A stretch of DNA of 64,000 nucleotides from Metopolophium dirhodum (GCF_019925205.1 NC_083564.1:6453491-6517490); one strand, 5' to 3'. Counted from the stretch's first letter, positions 27,571 through 40,060 are shown. The notes: generated by a model not told the origin, from the sequence alone. Numbers and translations are program-made.

Positions 27571-28089
27571 CATTAAAAAACTGAAGTTTATTATTACTAT
27601 GTTCAAATATCGAATATACAAATAAAATAAAATACCTTTTATACATTATATATTGTATACTATATAGTATAGAATTAAACACATGACGTGTACATATAGG
27701 AAAATAGATTTTCATCGGAAATTCGAACCAAAAGTGCGCCCAAACAGAGTCATATATTACATGGTCTAGTTTCCACTAGAGCTATTATTTCCATACCTAC
27801 CGTGATTTATTTATTGTCCTTCGCTAATATCTGATTACGGCCACAAGGATATTGTGTTCCCAGCATATTATATTGTCAAAACGAAAGAACAAAACGAAAC
27901 GAAGTTATTTATACATACCGGTTGTAAATTTGTAATCCATTATTTGCAATAAATAATCATTTTCGGTTATAATTATATTACGGAACACTGTTGTCTCTAC
28001 TTTATTATAATGATTATTCATGGTTACACTATTATAATATATAACTAACTGCAATCCAAATGTAGGTATATTATAAATTTATAATTTTA

Positions 28090-28575
28090 GAATCTGTGCG
28101 GAGTAATGAATTTATTGGTTTTACAACGATGCATGGTTTTTTTTTCATTAGTCAATATTATTTTGGCGCTGGTAACACTTACTGTAGTATTCAAATATTG
28201 ACAACATTTGATATTTAAACAAAAACCAACGGTTTTAGTTGTTTTGTTGTAATTCAAAAAATATTATTCATAGATACTTGAAACTTTTTGCAAAAAACAA
28301 AAATATTCTCAAAATATTAGTGTGACTTACCATATTATTAATATAAAAAAAATATAAAACACCTATAATATAATACCATTTACATCATCTATAGCATATA
28401 TCAATCTGTAGATTCTTCCGTCTATACTAAATATAATTTTTCATATACAATGAAGTATAGAATAATTATATAATCATTGAATTCGAATTTAACACATCCA
28501 TTACAGTGACTAGGTGACCTATACTAAATGACAAGGTAGGTACACTCGAGCCTTCTATGCAGCAGAGCTACTCCT
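28090..28575 (+). repeat. Interspersed repeat family R1, internally deleted copy
   Basis: It begins GAATCTGTGCGGAGTAATGA followed by TTTATTGGTTTTACAACGAT, a diverged version of the family start. It ends with TTTAACACATCCATTACAGT, GTGACCTA and GCAGCAGAGCTAC, the family 3' block. At about 480 bp it is roughly half the length of the 33.6 kb copy. There is no coding frame. Confidence 0.75.
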
Positions 28576-29139
28576 CTTAAAAACATATTTATTTTGTTGA
28601 TTAACATTATAATAATGATCGTTTTTGTCGCATAAGTCATTAAAATTTAATTTTTAGATTTAAGCTGAATATTTTGCATGTTATATTAGTAAATTGTGAA
28701 ATAAAACAATTGTTAATATGTTAAGAGTTTTTCTAAATAAATCAAAGCATGGCATTCATGACCTTTTTGTATTATTATATAATATATTATTGTTATTATT
28801 ATTATTATTGACATTTTAATGTCAAGCAAATAGTTGATTAATTTTTCATATTATAATTTGTTGGTATTGGACAGTTATTATTATTTTTTCTCTTCCACGA
28901 CAGTAGGTGTAGTTCATGATAATGTTTTTTTTTTGGTATATTATAATATATTTTACATCATGTTAAAACTGATGAAAACATATTTGAAAATGAAGTATTT
29001 AATTCAAGTGCAATATTTCTCATGTAGGCTAGTTTCGACGTAGTCCTATGACATAAGCTATATGAGTTTTATTAGCTTCGGGCTACAGTAGATTATTCGA
29101 AATAAATCGCGTACAGAACAAAAGGCGCATTGTAAGCAG

Positions 29140-29790
29140 ATTTTGATTAAACAAACGTAACTGTTCCGACTGTGTATCGGTATAGGCACCTACCTACCCG
29201 CCGAAGTATATTGGATGGATGTTGTCTTATATGTTGTTCGCTGTCGAATGTATAGGAAATGTTTGTGGTGGAGGTGGTGGCGGTGGCGGTTGTGCCGGTG
29301 GAGGTGGTAGTGGTGGTGGTAGAGAGGTAGCTATAGTGTGATGGTAGTAGGAAATGGCGGCGGTTTACCCGTCTCGTGACTTGAACGTAAGAAAATGCAC
29401 ATCTGTAATTGGAAAATAACTCGATTTTTGTTCTACGACCAACCGCATACAATAATTCTCGTGGCGAATCCAATTTGATAGTTCACTGGGCCAACAGTAA
29501 GGGGCAGTAGTAGTTCCATCGTGATTTTTTTTTCCTCAGGAATTTTTATTCGAAATCATCATTATATTTATATTTTACCTCGTTTTTTCTTTTGATTTTT
29601 TTTTCCCATCTTTCCCGCCTGCCTTCCTGTCTATCAACGTCGCATCCCTTTAAGCGTAAGGTGTTTCGCTGAACAAAGGAGACGGTTGCTTAAAATGCCG
29701 GACGCGCCTCGAGGGAAACAATGGCCTTGTCGCGACGGACGTCGTTCTCCATTTGACGGGGTGTGTTTTCTTCGGAGCCTTGGAAAAATA
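29140..29790. other. GC-richer block with GGT/GGC repeat
   Basis: A purine-rich GGTGGTGGCGG tract lies at about 29266-29325. A minus-strand frame (29147-29473) crosses it and becomes Thr/Ser-rich only because of the repeat. No homology or splice signals were recognised. A second block at 29630-29780 is CpG-containing but also without a gene. Confidence 0.35.
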
Positions 29791-30829
29791 AATACGATTG
29801 AATAATGCGAGGGATATAAAAATTTTTTAGTGAATTTTAGTGTGGAATGTAATAGTAATAATAATAATAATAATAATATTATGATAAATATAATAAATTT
29901 GATTTCATAATGGACTGCGACAAACAATGCATACGTATTTCAGTGTAACATAATATAATATAATATGTACAGCAGCACATAATCATTAAAACATTATCGT
30001 CTACCGTTTTTTAATTTATCTGACTCCTGCCAAAATGAGCTACTGCGATTTTGATTCATTACGTAATTTATTACAGTCTCCTCCTTTCCATGTATCCCGG
30101 AAGTACTATTTGTGTTTTCTGTGAGAAATCGTGCCGCTCGCCGCCTTTGTCGCTGTTGTCTTCAGTTGACTCTATGTGCCGTATAGTAAAATACTTTCTC
30201 GTGTACTGTCGAACGGTTAACGGTTAGGTTAGCTGAAGAAACACGAAATTAATTTACGTTATTCAAATTTTTAGATAGGTTTTTTTCTCGAATTTACAAT
30301 TTACAATTTACATTCTATTAATTTAAATTAAACTAGAATTCAATATGATATGACGTCGTCGATATCGTGCTAAAAAAATTGAATTTTACTTATGCAGACG
30401 AATTAATAAATGCAAATATTTTTTTCATACCTAATTGATATTTGAAATGTGGTTTCTCTCAAATCTTTTCCAAGTTAAATGTTTTCGCGATATGATTGAA
30501 CTCATCATATCATACTTAATTTCGACGACAAAATAATATAATTTGTGAAAATGAAATCATTTACAATAAAATATAACAAGGTAGATAATAATAATAATTG
30601 CGAATCCAAACTTATTTATACACAACTATGCAGTATACTATTAGCACTTATTGTTGTGTGAATACATTATTTTATAGGAACCAACCTAATCTAACCTTTG
30701 GTATTAACATTTTTAATTTAACGTTTAAATCCGTAAATGTGTTTCGTGTTGACATTTGTAGTCCACCGTTTGCAATATATAAATATACGTAAATATATGT
30801 ATAATATGTAAATATCTCTCGATTGGGGG

Positions 30830-31130
30830 ATCTGCGGTATTGTTAAGTCACAACAATTGGAAGATAAAGTTGCCGTTATAATCACGCATTACATCGCCAG
30901 CGGTTTCAACGTTAATGTAGATAAGTTTTTGATCGTCATCCTGGGTCCCCTCGATGAATATATTTTATTCTCATGATATCTTCCGATTTCGATCGTTTAC
31001 CCCGGTAGTAAAATAATAAACTCGGTATTCACCGTAGTGTAGTATAAACACAATCGAACATGTCGACATCTGCACCTATAATAGTACACTTCGATCGCAA
31101 TAAAATTAATTACATACCATTGCAGTATGC

Positions 31131-31165
<35 letters not shown>

Positions 31166-32560
31166 GAACGTACGAGACTCGTCGAGATTATAAATTATAT
31201 TTATATTATATATGCGTCGTTAGTTCGGCTTTTTGACGACGACACGTGGCTCGCCGGCTCGTCTCGGTTAATTACGATCGGTCGGAGATAAGCCGCCGCC
31301 GGCGAAAAACGCTCCGGCGGAAATGGCGCAAACGCTGTTTTCGCTCGCATAATCTATATATATATATATATACATACACACATGTATTAACTTATAAGGG
31401 GAGGGCGGGTAAAGAGGAGAGATTGATATTGAGATTTAGTTCGGTACAACGCGTGTTTTGCAGCGGACACGATCTGGGCACCGAGAGGGTAGGTGATGAG
31501 AATGTAGGGGGTGTGTAATCGGATTGGTTTTGACGAGCACCACACACGCCCGCACCCCATACAGTATACGGGGATTACTTAGGGCGTATATATCCACGCA
31601 ACACTCGACACGTTCAAACAAGCGACACACAATATATTATCATTACATATATATATATATATTATATATTATTATTATTATTATGACTGGCGGCGCTTCT
31701 GTTATTATTATACATATCTATACATATTATATAACACCAAACACGTATCCGATCGCACGCTGGCCTGCATGTGTGTGTGTGTGTGTTTGTGCGGTATTAT
31801 GTATAAATATATTTTGCGTACATAGTACATGTACATTGCGCACCCTCGGGCAGACGGATGGACGGACGATAACAATGTGTCAACAGTTCGCGTGGTTCGT
31901 CGAATAACATTAGACGCGATCGCGGGGTATGCACCGGGGCCCGGGGGCGGCTGCCTAAGGGAGGGTCGTGTATTCCAATATATATACCTGCTTAGGATAC
32001 AGTCACGATAATATTACACACACACATATTATATGTGTTGGAGTTTAAGGGTAGATGGGTGGGCAGGTAGGTTTGGCTTGAGCGTATACCGTCGTTTCCC
32101 CGAGTACAATACTAATTTAGAGTTATGCCTGTATAGTATGCCGATCAAACAATCAAGCGTCTCCACCTGGCGTAATTGAGGCCACTTGTTTGTTGTCGTA
32201 CACTTCACCCCAAACAACTCGTTCAGGCGTAATCATCAGCCGGCGGTTATGACCTGCAACCACAGTGCCTCTGTCCAGGACGCTTCTAACTACCCCCCCC
32301 CCCCCACACCCACACACATCATCACTTCCAACAATACAGAAGGCGTGCGAGGATATCAGTGGATGTTTCCGATTCGGCGGGGTGAACGTCAGAACATTAT
32401 AATATAGCGTTGTATGTGATCGGAGAATATCGTTGTTATAACGTCGAGTAAGAGTAGGAATCCAAAAAATTCACAATTACTATCGAAACTCGCGTTTAAC
32501 CACGTTTCGCTGTCAAATAATTCGCTTTACAGAGTCAGAAACGTCATGTAATCGTCTCGT
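30830..32560. other. CpG-rich block with microsatellites, no gene recognised
   Basis: The longest block of raised GC inside the large intron. It contains a TG microsatellite (31132-31164), a second TG tract (about 31768-31787), AT repeats (31369-31381, 31647-31661), a CCGGGGCCCGGGGGCGG stretch near 31935-31950 and a C-run at about 32292-32306. Open frames up to 127 codons (31524-31907) are built largely from repeat translation and are rejected as genes. It is a candidate for intronic regulatory DNA. Confidence 0.3.
31132..31164. repeat. (TG)n microsatellite
   Basis: About 16 uninterrupted TG units. Confidence 0.98.
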
Positions 32561-34423
32561 ATTGAAATGTCTGCGATTACGCACATAATAGTATTATCTG
32601 CGATCCACGTTTCAACAAAACTTAACAGCTTGTCGAATCCGTCAGGAAAGAAATAACGTTTTTGAATTTATTGTGTTCGTTGCACCTATATTGTTATTTC
32701 ACGAAGAAAAAATCTTAATAGGCTTTATTCAAAAAAAAAAAACATATAAAAATCCCTACAATAATAATAATTTGACCGTATACCAGGTACTATATTCACG
32801 CGGCGTCTTAGATAGGCAACAAGAAGTACAACGTAAACGTCGATAATCGAAATGTATTAAAAATATTATAACATCATAATATTATACTTCATTAGACAAC
32901 AGAAAAAAAACCATCGATATATGGTAGTGCAGACTTGCTTGTAATAATAACATTCATTATCCATATTTCCAAAGTATATAAAACTAATTATAAAGTTTTA
33001 TACGATATAACTAAAACTACCTAGAATATTATAATAATTGTGGTCTAACCATAATCTTAAAGATAATATATTAGTGATCATTTGAAGAGTTTTAATAGAT
33101 AATTAATTTTACTTAAAACGATTCAAAAGAAATGTAATAACGTTAACTAAACTATTACTTTAAACTTTAAAGTTTAAACTGCTGACTAACACTAATTTGG
33201 CGATACAAAAATAAGTATGGTTCAGTTTGATTATTTTATCTCACCAATTTCCATATTATATGATATACAGCCACACATGGTGATGTACCAAGCATGCTCA
33301 TCGTAAATTCACCATTATGTCATCACCTATATACATATAATATAATTTGAACCCTCGACAAATGTATATGTTATGCCGAATTTATGAAATGGCCAATTTA
33401 CATGAACTAGGCAGATTTTTTTTTTAACGAATGCATGAATTCGGTAACACATTATTATAACATAATTACAAATAGTAGCTAGCACTTTCCGTACGAATTG
33501 CACATCAAAAAAGTGCACATGCAGGAAAAATGACATGATCTGTAATTTGGCGTGCCACCCCGGCCGTAATTGTCAAAATGTATAAATTTAAATATATAAC
33601 TAAAAAAAGGTGGGTAAGTGGATGTCACTCTGCTGTACAGTAGGTCACAAGTGGGTCACTGTAATAGATGGTGTTAAACTTGAATTCAATCATATAATAT
33701 CATTGTATAAGAAAAACGATTCTGAGCGAGTCAGTCAGCCTATGATATTACCAATTATATTTGATGATATTATTGTGAATAAAGTAATTTATATATTTAC
33801 TTATTTATGTGGAACCTTGTTTTAAATTTTCAATCCTTAGCTACAAAAGTTGATCATTTTATAAATTTTTAACTACAAAATAATTATTACATTTTAAATT
33901 TGATTAATTTTGTCAAAATTTGAACTTTAAATGCTTAAAATTGTACCTATGTATTTTCAATATATTTCAACTGCTATTGTAACAATATATCAGGAGCCTT
34001 GCATACAATTTTCACGCTTTTTTACCCAACAAATAAAATTTGATATTTATAGAAAAAAAAACTAAAAAAATTGAAAACTGACAATGTCCGTAAACAGCTC
34101 AAAAAGAGTCAAAATATTTTGTAAATTTTATGGTGTATAGAAAATGCTAATATAAACATTCAGTCAAAATTTCATGTCCCTACGGTCATTTGTTTTAGAG
34201 TTACACCAAAAACCAAAATCTATTTTCTCGAAAACAGATTTTGCGTAAAAATTCCCGTTTTTCCTTAATTTTTCTTTTGTTTTTCACGTCGCTTGTGAAA
34301 ACTACTGTGAAATTTTTACTTTTGACCCCCCAAAGTACTAACTAGATTCACTTTCCTATCAGAAAAGTTACTATTGAAGAAAATCCAAGCACTTTTACTG
34401 TCCTAAAAGGTGATGACAGACAC

Positions 34424-34483
34424 AAAAAAAAAAATTAAAATAAAAAAATAAATAAAAAAATTAAAAAAATTAAAAAAAAAAAC
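34424..34483. repeat. A-rich low-complexity tract
   Basis: Runs of A interrupted by single T bases, located inside the R1 copy beside its duplicated end. Confidence 0.95.
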
Positions 34484-34580
34484 ACACATCATTGTAAAAC
34501 CAATACATTTATCGCTTCGCTCAGAATCTAAAAGTACACATCATTGTAAAATCAATACATTCATCGCTTCGCTCAGAATC
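34484..34580 (-). repeat. Tandem duplication of the R1 terminal 45-bp unit
   Basis: Two units (34484-34528 and 34536-34580; period 52) share ACACATCATTGTAAAA, then CAATACATT, then ATCGCTTCGCTCAGAATC, with only two mismatches. It looks like a duplicated element terminus, or two end copies inserted side by side. Confidence 0.9.
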
Positions 34581-35609
34581 GATTAATCATAAAATTAATA
34601 TAATTTCATAAATTTCGATTTTTTTTTACTTTTTTGTACACATAATTTATTATTATTTAGTAGAATTAAATTTTATTATATTTCCAGTGTTTTATGTAAA
34701 ATCATAAATATAATGCATTCATTTATGTTATAAATTATGTATTATAATTGTTTTTAAGAATGTTCTTGCTGATTTCACGCAATCGCCAGTATTATGAAAT
34801 CGGAAATTTACCGCCGATTTCACGTAGTCGGCAATCTCATAAATTTGGCGTAACATATACATTTAAATTCAGATTTCTTTTTTTAGTTGTTTAACTTTGT
34901 TTACCAATGTGAACTATGATAATGGTATGGAAAGTATTGTAACTAATATTAATCTAACAACATTTTATTCTATTTTAAAATTTTGTAAAACCATTCTTCA
35001 GTGATACGAAAGTATATACATTTTAATTAATCAAAAACAACCCCTTCAAATTTTGAATCAGATACATCAAAATGTTCAAAAAAACTCATAGTCATAATTC
35101 ACAGAAAGATATGTTGGTTTTCACTTTTAAAAAATAAGAAGTAAGTATGGCCATAAGATACTCCTCGATGGTATAAACTCCATAAAATAAATAACTAAAA
35201 TCATTGTTGTTAAGTACAGTTGAAAATTCCAAAATGCAGTATTGGAATAAAATTATAATTAATGAAAAAATAATGGGCGAGAGAATGTTTGGTAAACCAC
35301 ACTGTACAATGTATACATAATATGTACAGTGTACATATTATAATATTGTTCTTTGCCTGCACTGTTATATTTACACATTTTTTTGTCTATAAATATTCAT
35401 TTAAGATTTGTTACATAAATAATAAATCTTAACGTCTTAAGTAAAAAAAAATAAGAGATTATTATTATTAATAATTAAAAAATATAGTTGAATCGATTTG
35501 AGACACGATTCTAGACGCGGGATCATACATCGGTTATTTATTTTGTTTCCATGTGGATCGCTTCTAAACGTCAACAATAGTGTTGTACTCCAGGCTATTT
35601 GTCGAGGGT

Positions 35610-35640
35610 TCAAACTACAATATATATATATATATATATT
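35610..35640. repeat. (AT)n tract in the right arm of the 2.3-kb element
   Basis: A TATATA run of about 10 units inside the right terminal inverted repeat. It accounts for most of the length difference between the two arms. Confidence 0.9.
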
Positions 35641-36025
35641 ATAGGTGATGACATAATGAAACGCTTCGCCGTTACCAAGAGGACGCGGACTGCGAAAACA
35701 TTATTATATTATTTCTAGTTTATCGGATGTGTATAAAATATAATCCCTGACCCCGTCAAAAGCAAACCCGTTTTTAATTATAAAACACGTAGAATACACG
35801 ATTTCCGTTTTCGTGTTATTCCTGTTATGGGGACGGTGTTTGAATACTCCACTTGCCGGCAGCAAATATTAAACAATATTTGTACGACTACGAGTCGAAA
35901 TATTTTGAGCAGAAGAATATAATAACGTAACGCCACAATATACTCTAGCAACGTACAATGCATTATGAACGCCCACCGCGGTATACCTATACGACTTTGA
36001 TGCTTAGTATATAAATTTTTTTTAT

Positions 36026-36457
36026 ATGTTAAATATTATATATATTTTGTATATCAAGTGTGAACCACCCGTGACAATCATTATGCCTAATAATATTTCG
36101 ATCATCGAATTCGACGCGATGTTTTCCGCAAACTGTCGAGGTAGAAACACGTATGATCCGCGCGATTGGCATACGATTAATACGATGATCGGCAGTCGGC
36201 ACGTCGACGTTATTGCGCGAAGATCAACAAAGTCCACATTGTGGGTAGTAGCTGTTTCCACGATGACGGCAGTTGCTGTCCTTAGATCATATACCATGGA
36301 GCCACAGCGTATTAAATCAATATGCATACAATTTTTGCCTACATCAGCGACGAGTCCCCGAATTAGGAGGTGTTCGGTGTGCGCATGCGTCACGCAACCT
36401 CTCGCATGTCTATTCGCAGATAATTTACTATCAAATCACCATATCATTAAGTTTTGA
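36026..36457 (+). other. Unassigned 143-codon open frame in a CpG-rich block
   Basis: An ATG-initiated frame is open for 143 codons. The antisense strand is also open for 123 codons over 36022-36393, the longest both-strand opening in the window. The peptide contains segments such as NTYDPRDWHTINTMIGSRHV and a run of Ala/Val/Thr, with a few Cys near the end (CSVCACV). I recognise no family, signal peptide or membrane segment with confidence. Composition (GC-richer with CpG) may by itself explain the lack of stops. It could be a relic of a transposon gene, because a palindromic element-like end lies 250 bp downstream (36711-36823). Not called as a gene. Confidence 0.15.
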
Positions 36458-37370
36458 GTGTAATATTATATTGAAAAAATAGTATCATGCCTACTATAAT
36501 AATATAATAAATCACGAACTAATATTTAGAATAATTCCGTGATAGTAACCTGTGGATAATATTATGCGAGTAGTTGCATCGCGCATGAACACATCGATCA
36601 CCTGACTCGGAGACTCTAATATCGGCAACAAAATAATACGCCGTGGCTACATCCATAGCTCATTACGATCTAAGTTGCTGTCGACCGTTCTACCCGAATT
36701 TGATAGTTCGACATTTGACAGTTGACAGCGTGCCAGAGCGTGTCCACGCGGTGGTAGTTCCTTGGCAGTCACTGTGACTGTCAAATGTTACTGTCGGGCG
36801 TGTAAACGGGCCTTAATCATGATATTGGACATAATATTACGTCTTGTTTTTATTGAAACAATATTGGCGCTCGTAAAAATATAATATTTAACGTCTGTGC
36901 GGACTTTGCGCCGAAGATAACGAACGAAAATCGTTATCCACTGTCGTTGCGCGTATTTTATATTATATAATATTTTTCATTTACGATAAATTTGCGAAAC
37001 GGTAAAGCCGGCTATCGAATAAAATCAACAACGAAATAGGCAAGGTGCGTACGCGGCATACGGATACTCCGAATTCTAGAACTTATTGCGCACTGCAATG
37101 GAAACGAACTTGGATAAAATCTGTTCACGCTCAATTACGTGATTTGACCAACAACAAATGTCGTTATGCCGACTATATATACACCGTTACAAAATTGATA
37201 CTAAATTCTCTATTTCACTCCTACGGCTTTATATTAATAACATTGTGCTCGAACCGAAGAATCTATTGGTAAGCACTCTTACGAGAACCACGTGTGCGTC
37301 GTATTTTTATTTCTTTCCGTAACGACTGCTGCACAGCCGATTTTTAAGGTCCAAAGAAAACTCCACGGGC
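36458..37370. other. Mixed CpG-rich DNA with a transposon-like end
   Basis: Raised GC continues to about 37370. It contains the palindromic segment at 36711-36823 and a 75-codon frame at 37045-37272 that starts at GTG, has no recognised motif and ends at a stop. No gene is supported. Confidence 0.35.
36711..36823. repeat. Palindrome-rich segment resembling a DNA-transposon terminus
   Basis: A perfect 12-bp inverted repeat ACATTTGACAGT (36711-36722) / ACTGTCAAATGT (36777-36788) encloses a second perfect palindrome CAGTCAC-T-GTGACTG (36766-36780). It is followed by CGTGTAAACGGGCCTTAA. Read from the other strand this is TTAAGGCCCGTTTACACG, a motif I associate with ends of PIF/Harbinger-like elements with a TTA/TAA target. 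No partner end was found within the window. Confidence 0.45.
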
Positions 37371-39090
37371 AACAGGTCAAACTATTAATCATAATAATAA
37401 TACTGTCTAAACGTTTGGAAATGAGATCTATTGACGATTTGTCGTTTTTCTAGTTCATTTTGAGTTCTTACAATAATTATTATTCTGTGCGTTCAAAATA
37501 TCTATATTGGGTATGTTGTATATTATTGCGTTTTAATGTTGTAATAGAATTAATGATTTATTAATACAGTTTGTTCTATAATATTTCAAGTTGAAATGTT
37601 GGTGTAATAAATATGATATATTGTATAGTATAATATTAGACGATACGAAATTGTGTAGAATTATAAAAAATTGTTTCGGGATTTTATATTAAAATATTCT
37701 TTTGTGCATCTAATGAAACAAAATATGAGTGTGAAAATTATAATATCTTTTTATTTTTAGTTCATATAGGTACCTACCTCTATATTTTTATATTTTAATT
37801 AATATTATAATTTTATGTTACTTTTTAAAGAATTTAATTTCGAAAAATGCGTCAACTCATCCGAAAATCTCCAAAAATATTATCCACTCACTTTAGTGAA
37901 TTAAATTTAAAATCACTTTTCATCCTTTAAAAAGATCCGACTATAATATTTTATTCATTTTAAAAATAATAATATTCTCTTTATTCCGATTTACGATTTT
38001 TTTTTGCTATTCAATTGTGTTAGCTACTTTCATTTTTATTTATACTAAAGTGTTTGATTTATGAAATAATTTGATGTTCTATAATAATATAATGCAAACA
38101 AAAATTTGCATTATCCTGAGAATTATTATTATTGTTTTGGTTGAATGAAATAACTTACTGATAAATAAAATACAAACAAAATAAGCTTTTTTGACTTTTG
38201 TGCTTGTGAAGAAAATATTGAAAGTTTGACTTGAATAGCGAAGAAATCAAGGTTATTTCACACATTATAAAGTGCACTTTTAGTTCGAGCAAATTCATGA
38301 TCTTTGTTTTGATAATATTACAAATGTGACGTTGACTATAAATCAAAAAACTATTTTACTATATATTATGATCATATCTTTGTTAATAATATTGTCGTGC
38401 GTGTTAAAAGTTATGGATTATATTATACCGTAATGATATACTACTGTATCGTATATTATTATTGTGTAACTTAAACTGTTTATTTATTTCAATAAGTTCA
38501 ATAAACATAAAATATGTTGATACGTCGACAATTTGACGTGATGTTGTATGTTTATTGATTTACCATATTATGACAAACATTAGAAACTATATAGTATGCG
38601 CGTGGACGAATGATACTGAAATATTTCAAATCAGTTTCTGTTAAAAACTTTTAAATCGATTGGTAATGAATCATAAAAAATTTCCATCAAATTCCATAAC
38701 AGTGCACATCTCATGGATAATCATAAAGTCAAACTGTTATTTAATAAGTAGGTACCTAATACTAATTTGGTTTTCGGGGATATGTTTTTTGTAATAAAAA
38801 AAAAAGAAGCGTACCATCCAAACATAACTCTACGAAAGAAAAACTCGCGACTTGCCATCAACTGCTTTATAACTTACAAGGTTTTCTTAGTTTGGCCAGG
38901 AGTTTGGCTGTTTTATAATGATCAAATATAATATAATGATATGCACTGCGGGGTTGATACAAATATTTATTATTTAAAAAAAGAGTAAGTGCATTGGTCT
39001 AAAAATATTAAAAGTAATAATGTATAATATTTAACATTGATATGTCTGCATAGTACCAATACAATTTCTTGGGTTAATACAGCACTTTAC

Positions 39091-40060
39091 ATTCAGAACG
39101 GAGCAACGAATGTATTGGTTTTACATTGATGTGTGTATTTTATTTTTGTGTTTCTGATGACACTTTTTATAGCTTCAATCTTCAATATTGAGTGCGGTTT
39201 CTATAAAAAAAAATTGGATTAAGTTGGTATTTTAAAAGAGGTCAAAAAGAAAAATTTACTATTTAATCAAAAAATCAGCAAAAACTAAAAAGTGGGAAGA
39301 TTTTAACGCAACACTAGTTTTCGGCAATATCGATAATCTTTTTTTGTATGTATTTCTAAAAGAAATAACCGAATACTTATAACAAATATTTATATTACAT
39401 ATTATAGAAATTATATTATTGCTTTAAAAATATGTTGCTTCTTTTTGAGCTATTTACAGACATATGAAATGTTCAACTTTATTAGTTTTTTTAGATTTAT
39501 AGTACAAGGCTTTTCATGATTTGTTTTCCAGCATTCTACAAATATCAAAAATACGCAGCCACACAGCCATATTTATTACTTTGTGGTAGGTAATTGAAAT
39601 AAAAAATCTGCATTTTTAAAACAAAAGTTTGTGGTAAAAAGAAAAAAAAATTTAAATCGAATTTCAAACGCTCATAAAAATTCAATTTTACTTTCCGGTA
39701 GACAAACTTATGAGGAATCTTCTATTAAATTTTCAAATCTGAGATTAAAAAGAAAAATTTTTATGAATATTTCTATCTGAAAATAATTTTCAAATTTTAG
39801 TTATTTTTACGTATTTTGTCAAAATTCGAATTTTAAAAGCTTATAAAAAAAAATTGTGACTATTTTTAATAATTTTAAAAAGATACCATGTATTACTAAT
39901 AAAAAAAAACTATTAATATACCTTGTACTTACTATAAATTAATATTAAATTTACTTAGAAATAAATGATAATAATTTATCATTACACTCAAATTTAACAC
40001 ATCAATTAAAATTACAACGTAGGTGCATTCAAAACCTACTATAATTACAGCATAGTGATT
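39091..40060 (+). repeat. Interspersed repeat family R1, full-length diverged copy
   Basis: It begins ATTCAGAACGGAGCAACGAA followed by TGTATTGGTTTTACATTGATG. The middle carries TTTTTGAGCTATTTACAGACAT. The end has TTTAACACATCAATTAAAAT and CAACGTAGGTGCATTCAAAA. Order and spacing match the reverse complement of 33600-34581. No coding frame. The orientation is opposite to the 33.6 kb copy. Confidence 0.75.

Larger units (their letters stand above)
33600..34581 (-). repeat. Interspersed repeat family R1, longest copy
   Basis: On the minus strand it starts at 34581 with CGATTCTGAGCGAAGCGATG, followed by ATGTATTGATTTTACAATGATG. It runs through a region containing TGTCCGTAAACAGCTC on the plus strand (the target of GAGCTATTTACAGACAT in the 39 kb copy) and ends near 33600 with TTTAACACCATCTATTACAG, GTGACCTACTGTACAGCAGA and ACTTACCCACC. 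An inverted CGATTCTGAGCGA occurs at 33717-33729 against 34569-34581. The first 45 bases are duplicated in tandem. No frame of useful length is present. The type (SINE-like, MITE or other) is undecided. Confidence 0.75.
33314..35657. mobile_element. 2.3-kb element with long terminal inverted repeats
   Basis: The left end (33314-33363) begins ATTATGTCATCACCTAT and ends TTTGAACCCTCGACAAAT. The right end (35597-35657) is its reverse complement: it begins ATTTGTCGAGGGTTCAAA and ends ATAGGTGATGACATAAT. In both arms a variable AT-rich core lies in the middle. Internal sequence next to the left arm (about 33358-33412, TGTATATGTTATGCCGAATT) is matched in inverted orientation at about 34813-34870. GATTTCACG(C/T)A(A/G)TCG motifs repeat at 34773 and 34815, like subterminal transposase-binding sites. 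No transposase frame is visible, so it is non-autonomous. A copy of repeat family R1 (33600-34581) sits inside. The target-site duplication is unclear because the ends sit in the palindrome ATTAT/ATAAT. Superfamily not assigned. Confidence 0.8.

Noticed and set aside
29147..29473. Thr/Ser-rich 108-codon minus-strand frame
   Set aside because: The Thr/Ser run is simply the complement of a GGT/GGC repeat. The flanking residues are not recognisable.
31524..31907. 127-codon plus-strand frame
   Set aside because: Most of its residues come from AT and TG simple repeats (Ile-Tyr runs, Cys-Val runs). No family recognised.
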